A stretch of DNA of 64,000 bases from the NCBI GenBank assembly GCA_019188255.1, contig JAETXT010000001.1, positions 868,001-932,000 on the forward strand. Direction: 5' to 3'. The notes under the pieces were generated by a model. That model saw nothing but the letters and a program-made list of their open reading frames with translations, did not search any database and was not told where the DNA came from. Positions 12,498 to 22,498 of the stretch are shown here, piece after piece. Position numbers and translations under genes: made by a program. The DNA comes from Verticillium longisporum (taxonomy: Eukaryota; Ascomycota; Sordariomycetes; Glomerellales; Plectosphaerellaceae). How positions within the stretch are numbered: position 1 is the stretch's first letter; every line of letters begins with the position of its first letter.

Positions 12498-14337
12498 CTA
12501 CGCCTTGGCCGTCGCGGCCTCGACGTCGGCCGCCGCCCTCTTAGCGGCGGCGGCGTCCCGCTGCTTCGTGACGAGGGCCTGCTTGGGGTCGTGGGCCTGC
12601 TGCAGCGAGTAGCTCGCGACCGAGGCGCTGAGGACGAGGCAGAAGGCGGCAAAGGCGAGCAGGCTGAGCCAGATGGTCTTGAGGGCGTCGGCGTAGGCGG
12701 CGACTAGGACGGCGCGGTCGGGGCCGGGGGCCATGCCGTTGATGATGCCGATGACGATGGTGGCCTCGTCGGCGTACCGGTCGGCGACGGCGGCGAACTC
12801 GGTCGTGGCGGCGAGCTCGTCGGCCAGGGCGTTTTGGAAGATGACGCCGGCGACGGCGACGCCGACGGTCTGGCCAAAGGTGCGCATGAAGGCGAAGAAG
12901 GCGGCGGCCTGTGCGTTGTGGTGCGGGTCGCAGGCGGCTTGGTTGGTGAGGGTCATGGCGGGGAAGAGGAAGCCCGTGCCGTCGACGGGGGGGAGGTTGA
13001 GGGGGATCCAGTGGCGGACGGGCGTGTCGGGGTTCAGGAGGTAGAGGAGGCCGGCGCCGAGCGTCGTCAGCGCCCAGCCCGTCCAGAGCGACCAGCGGTA
13101 GTGGCCCGTGATGGCGGCGATGACGCCGACAACGATGCCGGCGGGGGCGACGGTCAGGCTCTCGGGGAGGCAGGCGAGGGCGGAGATGATGGGGGAGTAG
13201 AACTTGACGCCTTGGTAGTACAGAACTGGGGGCGTAGGTCAGTCAGATGCGGGGAGAAACGCCAACAGACAATGGGGAGAGAGAGGGGAGAGAGAGAGGG
13301 AGAGAGGTGAGCATACTGAGGAAGTAGATGAGCGACCAAAGGATCATGCCATGAAAGACGGTCATGATGTAGTTGGCAATCATGGTCCAGTTTCGGAAGA
13401 TGCCTCTGTCAATGACGGGCTCTTTCTCCCTGTGAAGCACCTAGTAGACAATCAGGGGCAGGTTGAGGTTGCCGAGGATCTGGGGCAGAAGGGTGCGGAG
13501 GGATCCCCAGTCGGACATGACGCCGCCGGTGGAGATGCCGAAAAGCAGAATGGTGGAGCCGGCGGTGAAGAGGAAGCTGCCGAACCAGTCGAAGCGTGCG
13601 AGCTTGGTGCGCAGGTCGCCGGGGAGCTCGGTCTGGTTGAGGAAGAAGTAGATCATGAGGAGGCCGACGGCCATCAGGGGCAGGTTGATCCAGAAGATCC
13701 AGCGCCAGGTGGCGTGCTGGGCAAAGCCGGCACCCATGAGGGGCCCGGCGACGGTGCCGATGGCCCACATGGCCGAGAGAATGGACAGCCACTGGCCACG
13801 GACGGCGAGGGGCACGAGGTCGGTGACGATGACTTCGCTGAGGGCGATGATGCCGCCGCCCCCGATGCCCTGGATGCTGCGGCCGATGAGGAGGACGGTG
13901 AAGTTCTGGGCCACGGCGCAGATGATGGAGCCAACCGTGAAGAGCAAGCAGCTGACGTAGACAACCTGGAGATACAGTCAGCCATGTTTGCGAGGCAGCA
14001 GTTGTTGGTGGCATTGTGGCGCCCGTACGTATTTACGGCCGACGATGGCACTCATCGAGGCAAAGCTGGGCTGGAGAACAGTGCTGGCGAGAAGGTAGCT
14101 GGTACCAGACCAAAAGGCCTGAAGAGCTGTGCCGCCAAGCTCTGTGCTCATGATGGGCAGGGCGACGCCGAGAGAGGTGGCGTCGAGCGCGACGGCGAGC
14201 ATGAGGATCGACAGGGCGGCGAAGGCGAGGAAGAAGTCGCGGCCCGGCTTGAAGGCGACGGGCTCAACAGGAGGCTCCTCCTGGATGGCCGACTTTTCAG
14301 AGGCATCTCCCGAGCTGTCAAGGATTGTGTCACTCAT
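12498..14337 (-). CDS. MFS transporter (drug:H+ antiporter DHA2-type), interrupted by an in-frame TAG
   Basis: The ATG at 14337 begins MSDTILDSSGD. Exons are 14337 to about 14030, then about 13965-13321, then about 13223-12498. Hydrophobic segments and family motifs follow in order: ALDATSLGVALPIMSTELGG (TM1), SAIVGRKY (loop), RSIQGIGGGGIIALSEVIV (motif C region), QHATWRWIFWINLP, YQGVKFYSPIIS, and a final TM ending near SLLAFAAFCLVLSASV. Spacing suggests 12-14 helices. It should export a small molecule across the plasma membrane; the substrate is unknown. At 13443-13441 a TAG interrupts the frame between LPLIVY and VLHREKEPVID, and coding resumes in the same frame. The TAG sits in a splice-acceptor-like TCTACTAG, but removing an intron there would delete a membrane helix. 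Confidence 0.82.
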
Positions 14338-16165
14338 GATGGTCGATTTGGTTGGAAAGCAGTGAAGCGGGACGAAGCAAGAAGCAGGGTGCACTGCGAC
14401 GGGATGGAAGAGGACAGCGTTTGCTGCTGTACTGGAAAAGGCTCCGAGTTCGAGATGAAGTAGAAAAGGTTCCGAGCTGAGCAGCACTATCGAGCTTGCG
14501 CCATGCCGTCTATATATCCAAGACGATCAAGAGAAGGTTCACCAAAAGAATGAAAGGATTGAAGAATCAAAAGAATCAACGGAAGACCCGAAACAGTACG
14601 GCGGCACAGCAATTGCCGGTGTCATCATCCCTTGGTGGCCTTGATGGGGGGCCACTGGCTGCATGTCCGGGTGCGTGTCCGGGTGCGAGGAGGAAGAGCA
14701 TGTCGACCGGCACGACTTGAGCCCGGCCAGCCCTATGAATTCACAGAAAAGGAGGTGAGGGTGACAGAGCCTTGCTGGCTTCTGCCATGGATCCGACGGG
14801 GTGCCGGGTCATCAGACCATGGGGCCACCAGGCTGGTAGGGCTGACGAATGCGAGCCATGTCGCGATCGGGAGGAAGGCAGCCGCAGAAAGGTTCAATAG
14901 AAGCGTGCCATGGGTATCGACAGAAGGTCCCATCGTTTGGTCATCTCTGCCTCTAGCGTCATCTTCTTGACAAGCCATCAGCCTGGCAAATTGGAATGCG
15001 TCAGGCGAAGCTTGTTGTACTGGCAAGTGTGAGCTGTGGGTTGTAGTCGAATCGCAGCCGCAGTCGCAGTCGGAGTCGCACTCGCACTCGGGAGAAGGTG
15101 GAGCTGCTGTGTCTGGCCAATCGGCTTCATTATGAAGCGGAAGCGGGGCCACGGATGAATTCGCAGCTTCGGGCCCACTCTAGGATCGAGATAAGATAAG
15201 GTCAGGCTCCAGCTATCACGTTGTTTGTCCTTCCCCAAGCAAAAGTCAAGCTGCCGCCCTTGGCCTTGTCATGCTTTGCATCCATCAGCGCTTTGCAATG
15301 AGCAGCCCTGCTCCTGCACGACTGCTGACCTCGTGTCCCTCAGGTCCATCGGCAGATCCTGTTGCCCCGTCTGCCGACCAGTGTCAGCCGTGATTATCAA
15401 ACACATCGGAACCCAGCACGCCGGGGCTCACGCCAACCTTATTCCCATCATGGCCATCCAACATACACTGCAACTTTGGACCAGAATGCAACCTCGATCG
15501 ACCTCTCCTTTCGTTGATGGACACCTGACAGCTCCGCCCTGCCGACAGTCAGGCATCGCATCAGACATCCATCTGTCAGACGTCGTCGAATCCCACGAGT
15601 CTGCCAGACAACGTCCATCATCCAGCAGTACTATGCATTCTCCCTACTGACCAAATTTCTTGATCTCACTGTTTGAAACACCTGCTTTCAACGTTTCATG
15701 AACTGATGGCCGCTGCCGACTTGTCGCGTCTGCGTGGGTCGGTCCTTGGCCGCCCAAGTTCAGATGAAGCATCAACTCTGCTCCTGTTGCCCTTCACCCA
15801 TGACCATCTCATTTTCAGGCCTCCCTGTGCCCCTCTCCTTGCTGGGCCACAACGTCTCGCCAATGTCTTTGACCGTGAATGAAACGCGGATTCTTCGACA
15901 AACTTTTCCTGCATCTTTGGGATGATCCATTTGTCACTCGACTGGCTCTCTCAGCCGAGTTTGTCATGCCTCCTACTTCATCCAAGAGTGCATACTTCAA
16001 CCGGCTTGACGTCCCTCTTTCTGTCCCTGGTCCCTTTCCCGTAGAAACACCGGCCAACGATTTGGCTCACTGGTCTATTCCTTCTCATCTTTTTCCAGCC
16101 TAGATACTTTTCGAACGAACGAATAAAAAAAGAAGAAGAAGAATAAAACCTCGAACGACGTCACC
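14338..16165. promoter_or_regulatory. 1.8-kb divergent region, MFS transporter / second Zn2Cys6 factor
   Basis: No coding signal. The arrangement of a transporter divergent from a Zn2Cys6 regulator across a long spacer is common for a regulator and its target, but regulation is not shown by the sequence. A short degenerate hexamer repeat (GCAGTC/GGAGTC/GCACTC) lies at about 15049-15092. A TATATA is near 14511. Confidence 0.4.
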
Positions 16166-18055
16166 ATGGTCAACACGGGAAAGCCTTCTGGCGGCTGCAA
16201 GCTGTGCAAGTTGAGACGCATCAAGTGTGACGAGGTCAAGCCCTTCTGCATGAAGTGCAAAAAAGCCAAACGAGACTGTCCAGGCTATTCTGACCCTTTC
16301 GAAGCCAAGATCCGTGACCAGACGCAGGCAACCATCAGGCGATTTCGAAAGATGCGTGGCGACACCACAGGGGCCGAGAATCGCACCAGCCCACCCCAGG
16401 CACCTTTCACCGAGTGCCTCCAGACGCCATTTACGAGTCACAAGCAGACAACGACAATGTCAGCAATGGCCGTGTTGCATCGCCGGAACGGGAGCAGCAA
16501 CAGCAACAGCAGCAACAGCAGTCTGGACAGCCTGATGAGCACCTGCTCAACCAGCAGCACAAGCAGCGACGGTGACAATGGCAGAGCCGATCAATACATC
16601 CCCCTTTCCATCATCAACCACTTGGAAGACCGCGCCACGTCCTACTTTCTGTCCGAATTCGTCCTCATCCCCATGCGAGAGGGAAATCTCCCCGTCCGCG
16701 GCTATTTCCCCTGGGTCCCCAAGTTCATGAGCAAGACCCAGCCCGCAAAGGTCTTCCTGTCCGCCTTCAGAGCTACATCTCTTGCCTCCATCGCCACCCA
16801 GCATGGCAAGACTGTCATCGGCAGTGCCCTGAGCGCAGCGCAACGTCACTACCTGGTCGCCGTACGCGCCATGAACCAAGCCATCCAGGATCCGACCCTC
16901 GCCAAGAGCGATGAGACGCTGGCCGCCGTTTTGCTGCTCGCGTTGTACGAGGTAGGTGACGGGACACAAAGCTAGCACGCCTTGCACGTCTTCAGAACTG
17001 ACAGGGACCAACAGACACTGGTCACGTCCTCACGCGGCTCCATCAAGGAGTACATCAACCACATGAAAGGCGCGGCCATGATGGTGAAGCTCCGCGGCGA
17101 ACAAGGCCTCGCGACGCAGGAAGGTGAAGCCATGTTCACAACGACACGCAACCACGTCCTCGGCTTCTCCTGTCTGCCTTGCGCCCCCGAAATCTCCGAG
17201 TTCACCTGGCTTCTGCGTCACACCTGCGCACGCGAAAAAGACATTGCCGCCCTCAACATTGCCAACTCGGCTATTCGGCAGGACATAGATCGCGTCTTCC
17301 GCAAGGCACGCGACGCCGGCCACGACAATCGCCACCCCCGCACCGCCCAAAGGGTTCTCACCATACTGCAAAGCGCGCGCGCCCTCGAGGCCCGCTACCG
17401 CCGCCTCAACGACACCCACGTCCCGCCGCAGTGGGCGAGCCCCGTCGCCGAGTGGGTCGCATCACGCCCGGACGCCGACCTCGACACATGCGCCACGGCC
17501 CCGGGGCCCGTCTACGGTTTCGAGACCATGTCCATGGGTGTTGTCCATCTCATGACCTTTGTCAGCCACCTCATGCTGACGACGTCCGTCCTCCGCTGCG
17601 CCGCCTGGCTCGCCGGCCCTGACGCCGATTGGCGCGCCGGCGACGAGTACCGTGACATGGCGGCCACGGCCGGCCGCCGCGTCGCCGACCTCGTGGCGCT
17701 GGCGCCGTACTTTTGCCGCTGGAACGGACGGGACCACACGCGGGCCAACTTTGCCTGTGGCGCTGAGGCCAGGGCCGGGGATCCGCTGAAGCGAGTCGCC
17801 GGGCAGATTGTGCTGTGGCCGCTGTTCGCCGCGAGCGTGAGCGACTTTGCCAAGGATGGCGAGAGGCGCTTCCTCCAAGGGAGGTTGCGCTATTTGGCTG
17901 ACGTGGCGGGCATCACGCAGGCGAGGACATTTCTGGAGGTGAGTGCTTTTTCCCTATTGCCTCTTCTTTGAGATTTTGCTGACCTCGAGCAGATGAGGGT
18001 TTCAAGCCCATCGGATGATATTGAGAGGGACAGAGGGACGGGCTATCACTGGTAG
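16166..18055 (+). CDS. Zn(II)2Cys6 transcription factor
   Basis: Three exons: 16166-16951, 17015-17938 and 17993-18055, giving 590 residues in closed phase. The zinc cluster is at the extreme N terminus (CKLCKLRRIKCD...CMKC...C, spacing C-X2-C-X6-C-X5-C-X2-C-X6-C). A basic helix follows (RRFRKMRG), then a Ser/Asn/Thr-rich linker (residues about 110-140). Next is the fungal_trans_2-like regulatory region starting at YFLSEFVLIPMREGNLPVRGYFPWVP, with VAVRAMNQAIQDP, LLLALYE and IKEYINHMKGAAMMVKLRG. This layout resembles regulators of the Upc2/STB5-unrelated 'C6 zinc finger plus DUF3468' class. The target is unknown. It is divergent from the MFS gene at 14337 and so a candidate regulator of it, by position only. 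Confidence 0.86.
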
Positions 18056-18082
18056 CGGCGGCGACTGTTGGTGGTATTCTAC

Positions 18083-18119
<37 letters not shown>

Positions 18120-18120
18120 G
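18083..18120. repeat. (GAT)n microsatellite
   Basis: About twelve uninterrupted GAT/ATG triplets just downstream of the Zn2Cys6 gene stop, probably in its 3' UTR. Confidence 0.9.
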
Positions 18121-18851
18121 CCATCATGGGGGTTGGGATGATCAGGAGAAATTCCAAATGGTTCGGGTTTTATGATTAGCTATGCAGCGTTCTTGTCTAC
18201 GAATGTTACTGTTTGAGAGCCATCAGAATGCGCCAGGACTTTAGTGGGTTCAGTCCCAAGTAAGGAGCCTTGCATATGTCCACATCCATCATGCAACCGT
18301 CGAGAAGCAATTACCAAGTCAGAACACGTCGCAAGATCTTCGGAGCAGCCGTCCAAGGTGAATTGGAGGAAGTGCCAGCAGACGCAAGACTCAAAAAGGG
18401 GCCAAAAAAGACTTCTCTTTTTGCAGCACCCCGTGTCAAACCGGTGATCCCTCCACGCGCCTTTTTAGCTTGCGCGCCCTCACATCTAGAGGCATGTGTA
18501 CGGGTATTTATTAAGCGGGCCTCTGAACCACCACACCATGCGTCACGGTATGGTGGTTGTTGGGGAGACGGGGGCACTGACGCGACTATAAGGGTCTGGG
18601 GGCTGTTGCCTGGCGGGTGGGTGCCAGGCAGGATGCCATCGAGGAAGGAACGGCGTCTCTCAACGGTGAAGCTGCACATGACATGGCAGGACGCCGTGGA
18701 GCGAACAGTTCGACCTAGGGTTCGCCAGGCTTCCAAGCTCCATGCCTCACATAGCAAGCCATCACATGAGCAGAACGTGGCTCGCAATTCACAGATCCAA
18801 CCACAGACATCCATTCGTGACATACATATACAACATCTCCTCGGCCAGCGA
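18121..18851. other. Intergenic region downstream of two convergent genes
   Basis: No supportable gene. Long open frames on the plus strand across here and the next gene are GC-rich shadows of the CDC26-like gene. Confidence 0.3.
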
Positions 18852-19481
18852 TCACCGCCCCCGCCTCCCAACCCCGATCCTCTCGTCCCTCGTCCGGCCC
18901 CCCCTCGCCATGCCCTCAGGCCCCGGCGTCGGCGTAAGCATGACGCCAGCCCCGCGCCCCCGTCCTCCAGCCCCCCTCACCCCACGGCCCCGAACGCTAC
19001 CGTCCGCACCCGCCAGATCGCCCGCGTCCCCCTCGTCATCGTCCTCGCTCGACCCAACAAGCATCTCCGTGTCCTGCTCCGTGTAGCTCTCCTCGAACCG
19101 CGGCTGCGGTGGCGGCGGCATCATCTGTCTCTGCTGCTGCTGGTGATGCTCGTGGTGGTGGTGATGGTGATGATGTCGATCCGGAAACGGGCTCTCCGTC
19201 TGGGGCGCGTACGGCGACTGCGTCTGCGGCTCGTACGGGCTCTGCTGGTACTGCGCCTGTGCCTGCGCCTGCGCTTGTGCCTGTGCCTGGGCCTGTGCTT
19301 GTGCGTGGGCCTCGGCTTGCGCCTGCGCCTGGAGCTGCGCCTGCTGCCGCTGGTAGTGCGCCTTGTTGAGGGCCGCGACGCGGCGGGCCTCGGCGGCGTC
19401 GTGCTCGCGGATGCGCCGGTCTTCGTAGGCGGCGACGTCTTCGGACGTGATGGCCAGGGTCGTAGCGGGCCGGCGGAGCAT
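18852..19481 (-). CDS. cdc26: Anaphase-promoting complex subunit CDC26-like protein with Gln/Ala and His expansions
   Basis: The start at 19481 gives MLRRPATTLAITSEDVAAYEDRR, matching the invariant N-terminal MLRR-x-P-T-x-L helix by which CDC26 binds the TPR groove of APC6/Cdc16. The C terminus RDERIGVGR matches the family's second short motif (DRIG in animals). Between them lies low-complexity sequence: an alternating Gln-Ala tract (residues about 45-75), Tyr/Pro/Gln repeats, eight histidines (about residues 100-107), Gln-rich and acidic stretches. The total of 209 residues is more than twice the animal protein (about 85). It should stabilise the APC/C ubiquitin ligase in the nucleus. An upstream in-frame ATG at 19559 would add 26 residues but bury the essential N terminus, so the later Met is preferred. 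Confidence 0.78.
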   Translation of the reverse strand: MLRRPATTLAITSEDVAAYEDRRIREHDAAEARRVAALNKAHYQRQQAQLQAQAQAEAHAQAQAQAQAQAQAQAQAQYQQSPYEPQTQSPYAPQTESPFPDRHHHHHHHHEHHQQQQRQMMPPPPQPRFEESYTEQDTEMLVGSSEDDDEGDAGDLAGADGSVRGRGVRGAGGRGRGAGVMLTPTPGPEGMARGGRTRDERIGVGRRGR

Positions 19482-20263
19482 GGTCGCGGGCTGTCGGCTC
19501 GTTGGGCGCCGGGCAAGGGGCTTGTCGAGCAAGCTGGAGAGCGAGAGGGGTGTACGCAAACCCTGGGTACGCAGGTGCTCGGCTGCTGGATCTTCGGAAC
19601 GGGATGGGGCGAGGCGAGGCAGCTCGGTCGTGAGCCTCGTTCTGGTCTTTCGCGTGGCAAGGGCTCAAGCCAAGAGGGAGGAGGGCCGGTGGTTGGCACT
19701 TCTTGTGCGAGAGTCGGTTCTTCAGCGGGACCATGCGGCTGGTGCTTTTCGGGTGTCGAAGGGCTGTTGTGAATTGGGTTTCGGGGGCCATGTGCATGGA
19801 ATCCTTGTACTGTTGCAGTTGCAGTTGGCGCTCTCGATCCAGACGCGACTAGTGACGACAGGGACGTGACGTGAAGGTGGGGGTTCGGCCACGTGGGGTC
19901 GGTCCGCGTCGGGCTGAATATACGCTGTGGCTGGTGCTGTGGGGCTTTGCATCCTTCAGGGGCCTTCAGGGGCCTCCAGCGGCCTCGGGGCCTCCAGCGG
20001 CCTCGGGGCCTTCAGCGGCCTTCAGGGGGCCCCTGACTCCGACTACACTCCACTGCTCATCAACCTCCATGTCGAACCTCTTCTCTTCACTGCGTCTCGG
20101 ATCACCCTGGTTCTCAATCGACAGCATTAAAAATTCCACTGATTACTTTTTTTCCCCTTGGAATGGGACACCCGAGTCTGCAGTCTGCCGTGCTCTTCGA
20201 AACGCCTACGCCAACATGGGAATTGTTCTGCCTCATGCCGCTGCCCTTCTTCAGTCTCATCCC
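19482..20263. other. Intergenic region with GGCCT/CCAGC minisatellite
   Basis: About 780 bp. It holds the CDC26-like promoter and the 3' end of the next minus-strand gene. No gene is supported. Confidence 0.35.
19953..20030. repeat. GC-rich minisatellite, GGCCTcgGGGCCTcCAGC-type units
   Basis: Four to five degenerate copies of a roughly 18-bp unit built of GGCCT(T/C)CAG and CGGGG. No coding connection is seen. Confidence 0.7.
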
Positions 20264-22498
20264 CTACCCTCGCCCCCATGCTGGCGAAGCGTACGAATTC
20301 TCCGCCTCCCACCTGAGAAACTCCCCCAAATCATGAACAAGGTTGAAGCCCATTGGCACGGCATCCCCCTCGCCGTACGCCCCACCTAGGTACACGACAT
20401 CCAGCTCGGGGCTTTGCCGCAGACTATCGATGCTCCCCTGACTATCCTTCTTGTACCGCTTCTGCGGCCCGTCCATGGTCCACCGTCTGATATTGCAGTG
20501 ACCTTGGTCCTGCAAAAATTTGGACGCGTCAACATGGCCCGCGTTCCAGAACCCCGTGGGATACTCTGGCGCCACGGGAATAGGAAGATCGGCGTCTGTC
20601 GAGTCCGTGAACGTAGAGGCCGTCGGTGAAATCGTCTCTGCTGTCGTCATGCTCAGCGTCTTCTCGCTGTGGCGAGGTGAGGAGATCAAGAGGCCGTGGT
20701 TTTCAAAGCCAAAGTCGGCGAACCAATCCGTGAGCTCGTCAATCTCGTCCGCCTCAGTCCGCGGCGCGAAATCCGAGGGGTCCGAGAAAAAGTCGCCAGC
20801 GCCGCCCAAGATGGCCATCTGAAAGGCCGTCCAGTCGAGCGTGTCATCGGCGGCAATCTTCCTGCCCTTGACAACCTCAGCCTTGGGGAATCGGATGCGT
20901 CCATGGCGGAATCCAGGCACCGTTAGGGTGCAGGGAGTTGAGGTAAAGAACACGAAATCTTCGTCGTGGACGGGGGCAAATGTCCGGCCCCGATGAAAGA
21001 CCCTCACATCTGCCGCAGGCATCTTGTCGCCTTTTTCAGGAGTCGGGACAGTGACGAGAAGCTCGGGTATGGTAGACAGGGGTCGGCTCTGCTGCGCTGT
21101 CCTGGAAGAGTGGCGATGCGTGTTCTTGGCGGGCGGGTGGGGAAATGTGAGCGTCTTGAACATCATCTGATTTTCGGCTTTGGCATCCATCTTTGCACAG
21201 GTCCTCGATGTTCTCCTCGCGACAGAAAAATCTCGTCGCACAGGCATTTCAGATGGAATTGGTTGTGATACAGCACCACTTGGTGCGACCGATGTCTGAA
21301 CCCCGGCCGCCCCGATCCGAGAAGGTAGATCTTGCAGATGGAAGGGTTCGACTGGGGTTTCGCTGTCCTCGGTGAACAGGGTCTCGGAAGAGCGCGTCTG
21401 GCGTAGCTGGTAATCTCTGCTGAGTCTCGCAACCTGGAGACGGTCCGGAGCCAGCATCTCGTTCGCCTCGATCTTTCGGAAGAATGGCGTTTTGAACATG
21501 TCCGTCACACTTTCGCCGAAAGCCCAGCGTGGCGTCCGTTCCGAAGAAAGTGCTGGCTTTCTCGCAGTCTTAGACTTTTTTGATTTTGTCCGCTTCGGTT
21601 TGGATACAGATGCCCTCCGCGCCGGCACAACGGGGGGTGCCATGCACTTTGATGGCTGCCTTTTGAGTGCAAGGCGTGCCGGTGTGCGCCAGGGGGTGCC
21701 TGGAGCACTCGACAGCGGTGGGGACGAGGAAACGTCCGGCTCTGTAGAGCTGATGAAGGCTTGTGGGGTGAGCTGCACCTGAGCAAGCGCCGCTCCAACC
21801 GCTTGGAAGGCTTCGTCTGTTTCTTTGATGAGCTGCTGAACCGTCTCGGACCAGTCGTCGACCTTCGCCTCTTCTTGGCTCTCTACCACTGCTTCCTTGA
21901 GCGTCCCAGTGGGCTCTGCGGCCGCGTCGTTGTCCCTGATAACAGCAAGGTGATGATGCGCAGGTTCGATGGCTAATTTCAGAGGCGATATACTTTGTGG
22001 CGGCGTGATCCTGAGATGTCTGCGCTCTGACAGGCGTTTGGGTGCTGATCGTGTATAGAGGGGATTAACGTCTCTCTGTGATGAACAAATCTTCGCATCA
22101 TGGGAGTTGCCTTTGACACTCGGCTCCGTGTAGTTATCGAAGCTGTAAAGAGAGTTGCTAGACAAACGCGAGGAGTCAATGGGCAAAGCAGGAAGAGGCC
22201 TCACGACCTGGTGGACGCTCTGTGATCTGTGTATCAGAGGGGAATCGGCCAGCTTCGTTTGATACATGGCAGGCTGCGCCGAGTGCCTGTGCCGGTAAAG
22301 CTTCAACTGAGTAATCTCGTCGTGTTCTTCAAGCTCATCAGCATCACCTGATGAGTCTGGTCGATTTTGCGGAAGGAACCTCCGTATGCTGAAGCTGGAG
22401 CGAGACAACATCTTGGAGGCTTCGGTAGGCGTGGTTTCTTCAAGGATTACATGGACTGGGGAAGGAGGTCCGGAGGCGGGACGGGTACAACACGGCAT
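20264..22498 (-). CDS. Fungal-specific protein of unknown function, 744 residues
   Basis: Single uninterrupted frame of 744 residues. The first ATG is at 22498; a second, at residue 30 (MLSRSSFSIRRFLP), is an equally plausible start. The N-terminal two thirds look disordered, rich in Ser/Pro/Arg, with a Lys/Arg cluster (PKRTKSKKSKTARKP, about residues 300-315) that could be a nuclear signal. One central segment looks folded: TPRWAFGESVTDMFKTPFFRKIEANEMLAPDRLQVARLS. The C terminus has another compact block (DEDFVFFTSTPCTLTVPGFRHGRIRFP through WTAFQMAILGGAGDFFSDPSDF), then an acidic DEIDELTDWFADFGFENHGLL and a final HDLGEFLRWEAENSYASPAWG. I do not recognise the family. The long intact frame with clustered conserved-looking blocks supports a real gene. 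Confidence 0.8.
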   Translation of the reverse strand: MPCCTRPASGPPSPVHVILEETTPTEASKMLSRSSFSIRRFLPQNRPDSSGDADELEEHDEITQLKLYRHRHSAQPAMYQTKLADSPLIHRSQSVHQVVRPLPALPIDSSRLSSNSLYSFDNYTEPSVKGNSHDAKICSSQRDVNPLYTRSAPKRLSERRHLRITPPQSISPLKLAIEPAHHHLAVIRDNDAAAEPTGTLKEAVVESQEEAKVDDWSETVQQLIKETDEAFQAVGAALAQVQLTPQAFISSTEPDVSSSPPLSSAPGTPWRTPARLALKRQPSKCMAPPVVPARRASVSKPKRTKSKKSKTARKPALSSERTPRWAFGESVTDMFKTPFFRKIEANEMLAPDRLQVARLSRDYQLRQTRSSETLFTEDSETPVEPFHLQDLPSRIGAAGVQTSVAPSGAVSQPIPSEMPVRRDFSVARRTSRTCAKMDAKAENQMMFKTLTFPHPPAKNTHRHSSRTAQQSRPLSTIPELLVTVPTPEKGDKMPAADVRVFHRGRTFAPVHDEDFVFFTSTPCTLTVPGFRHGRIRFPKAEVVKGRKIAADDTLDWTAFQMAILGGAGDFFSDPSDFAPRTEADEIDELTDWFADFGFENHGLLISSPRHSEKTLSMTTAETISPTASTFTDSTDADLPIPVAPEYPTGFWNAGHVDASKFLQDQGHCNIRRWTMDGPQKRYKKDSQGSIDSLRQSPELDVVYLGGAYGEGDAVPMGFNLVHDLGEFLRWEAENSYASPAWGRG

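Noticed and set aside
13351..14463. 370-codon plus-strand frame opposite the MFS transporter
   Set aside because: Composition is Glu/Gly/Asp-rich as expected of antisense to hydrophobic helices. The opposite strand carries the real family motifs.
6979..18055. Secondary-metabolite cluster around the GNAT, MFS and Zn2Cys6 genes
   Set aside because: No polyketide synthase, peptide synthetase, terpene cyclase, P450 or other tailoring gene is present. The neighbours are housekeeping genes.
18270..19772. 500-codon plus-strand frame across the CDC26-like gene
   Set aside because: Its Leu/Arg repeats are the antisense reading of the Gln-Ala repeat. It has no domain.
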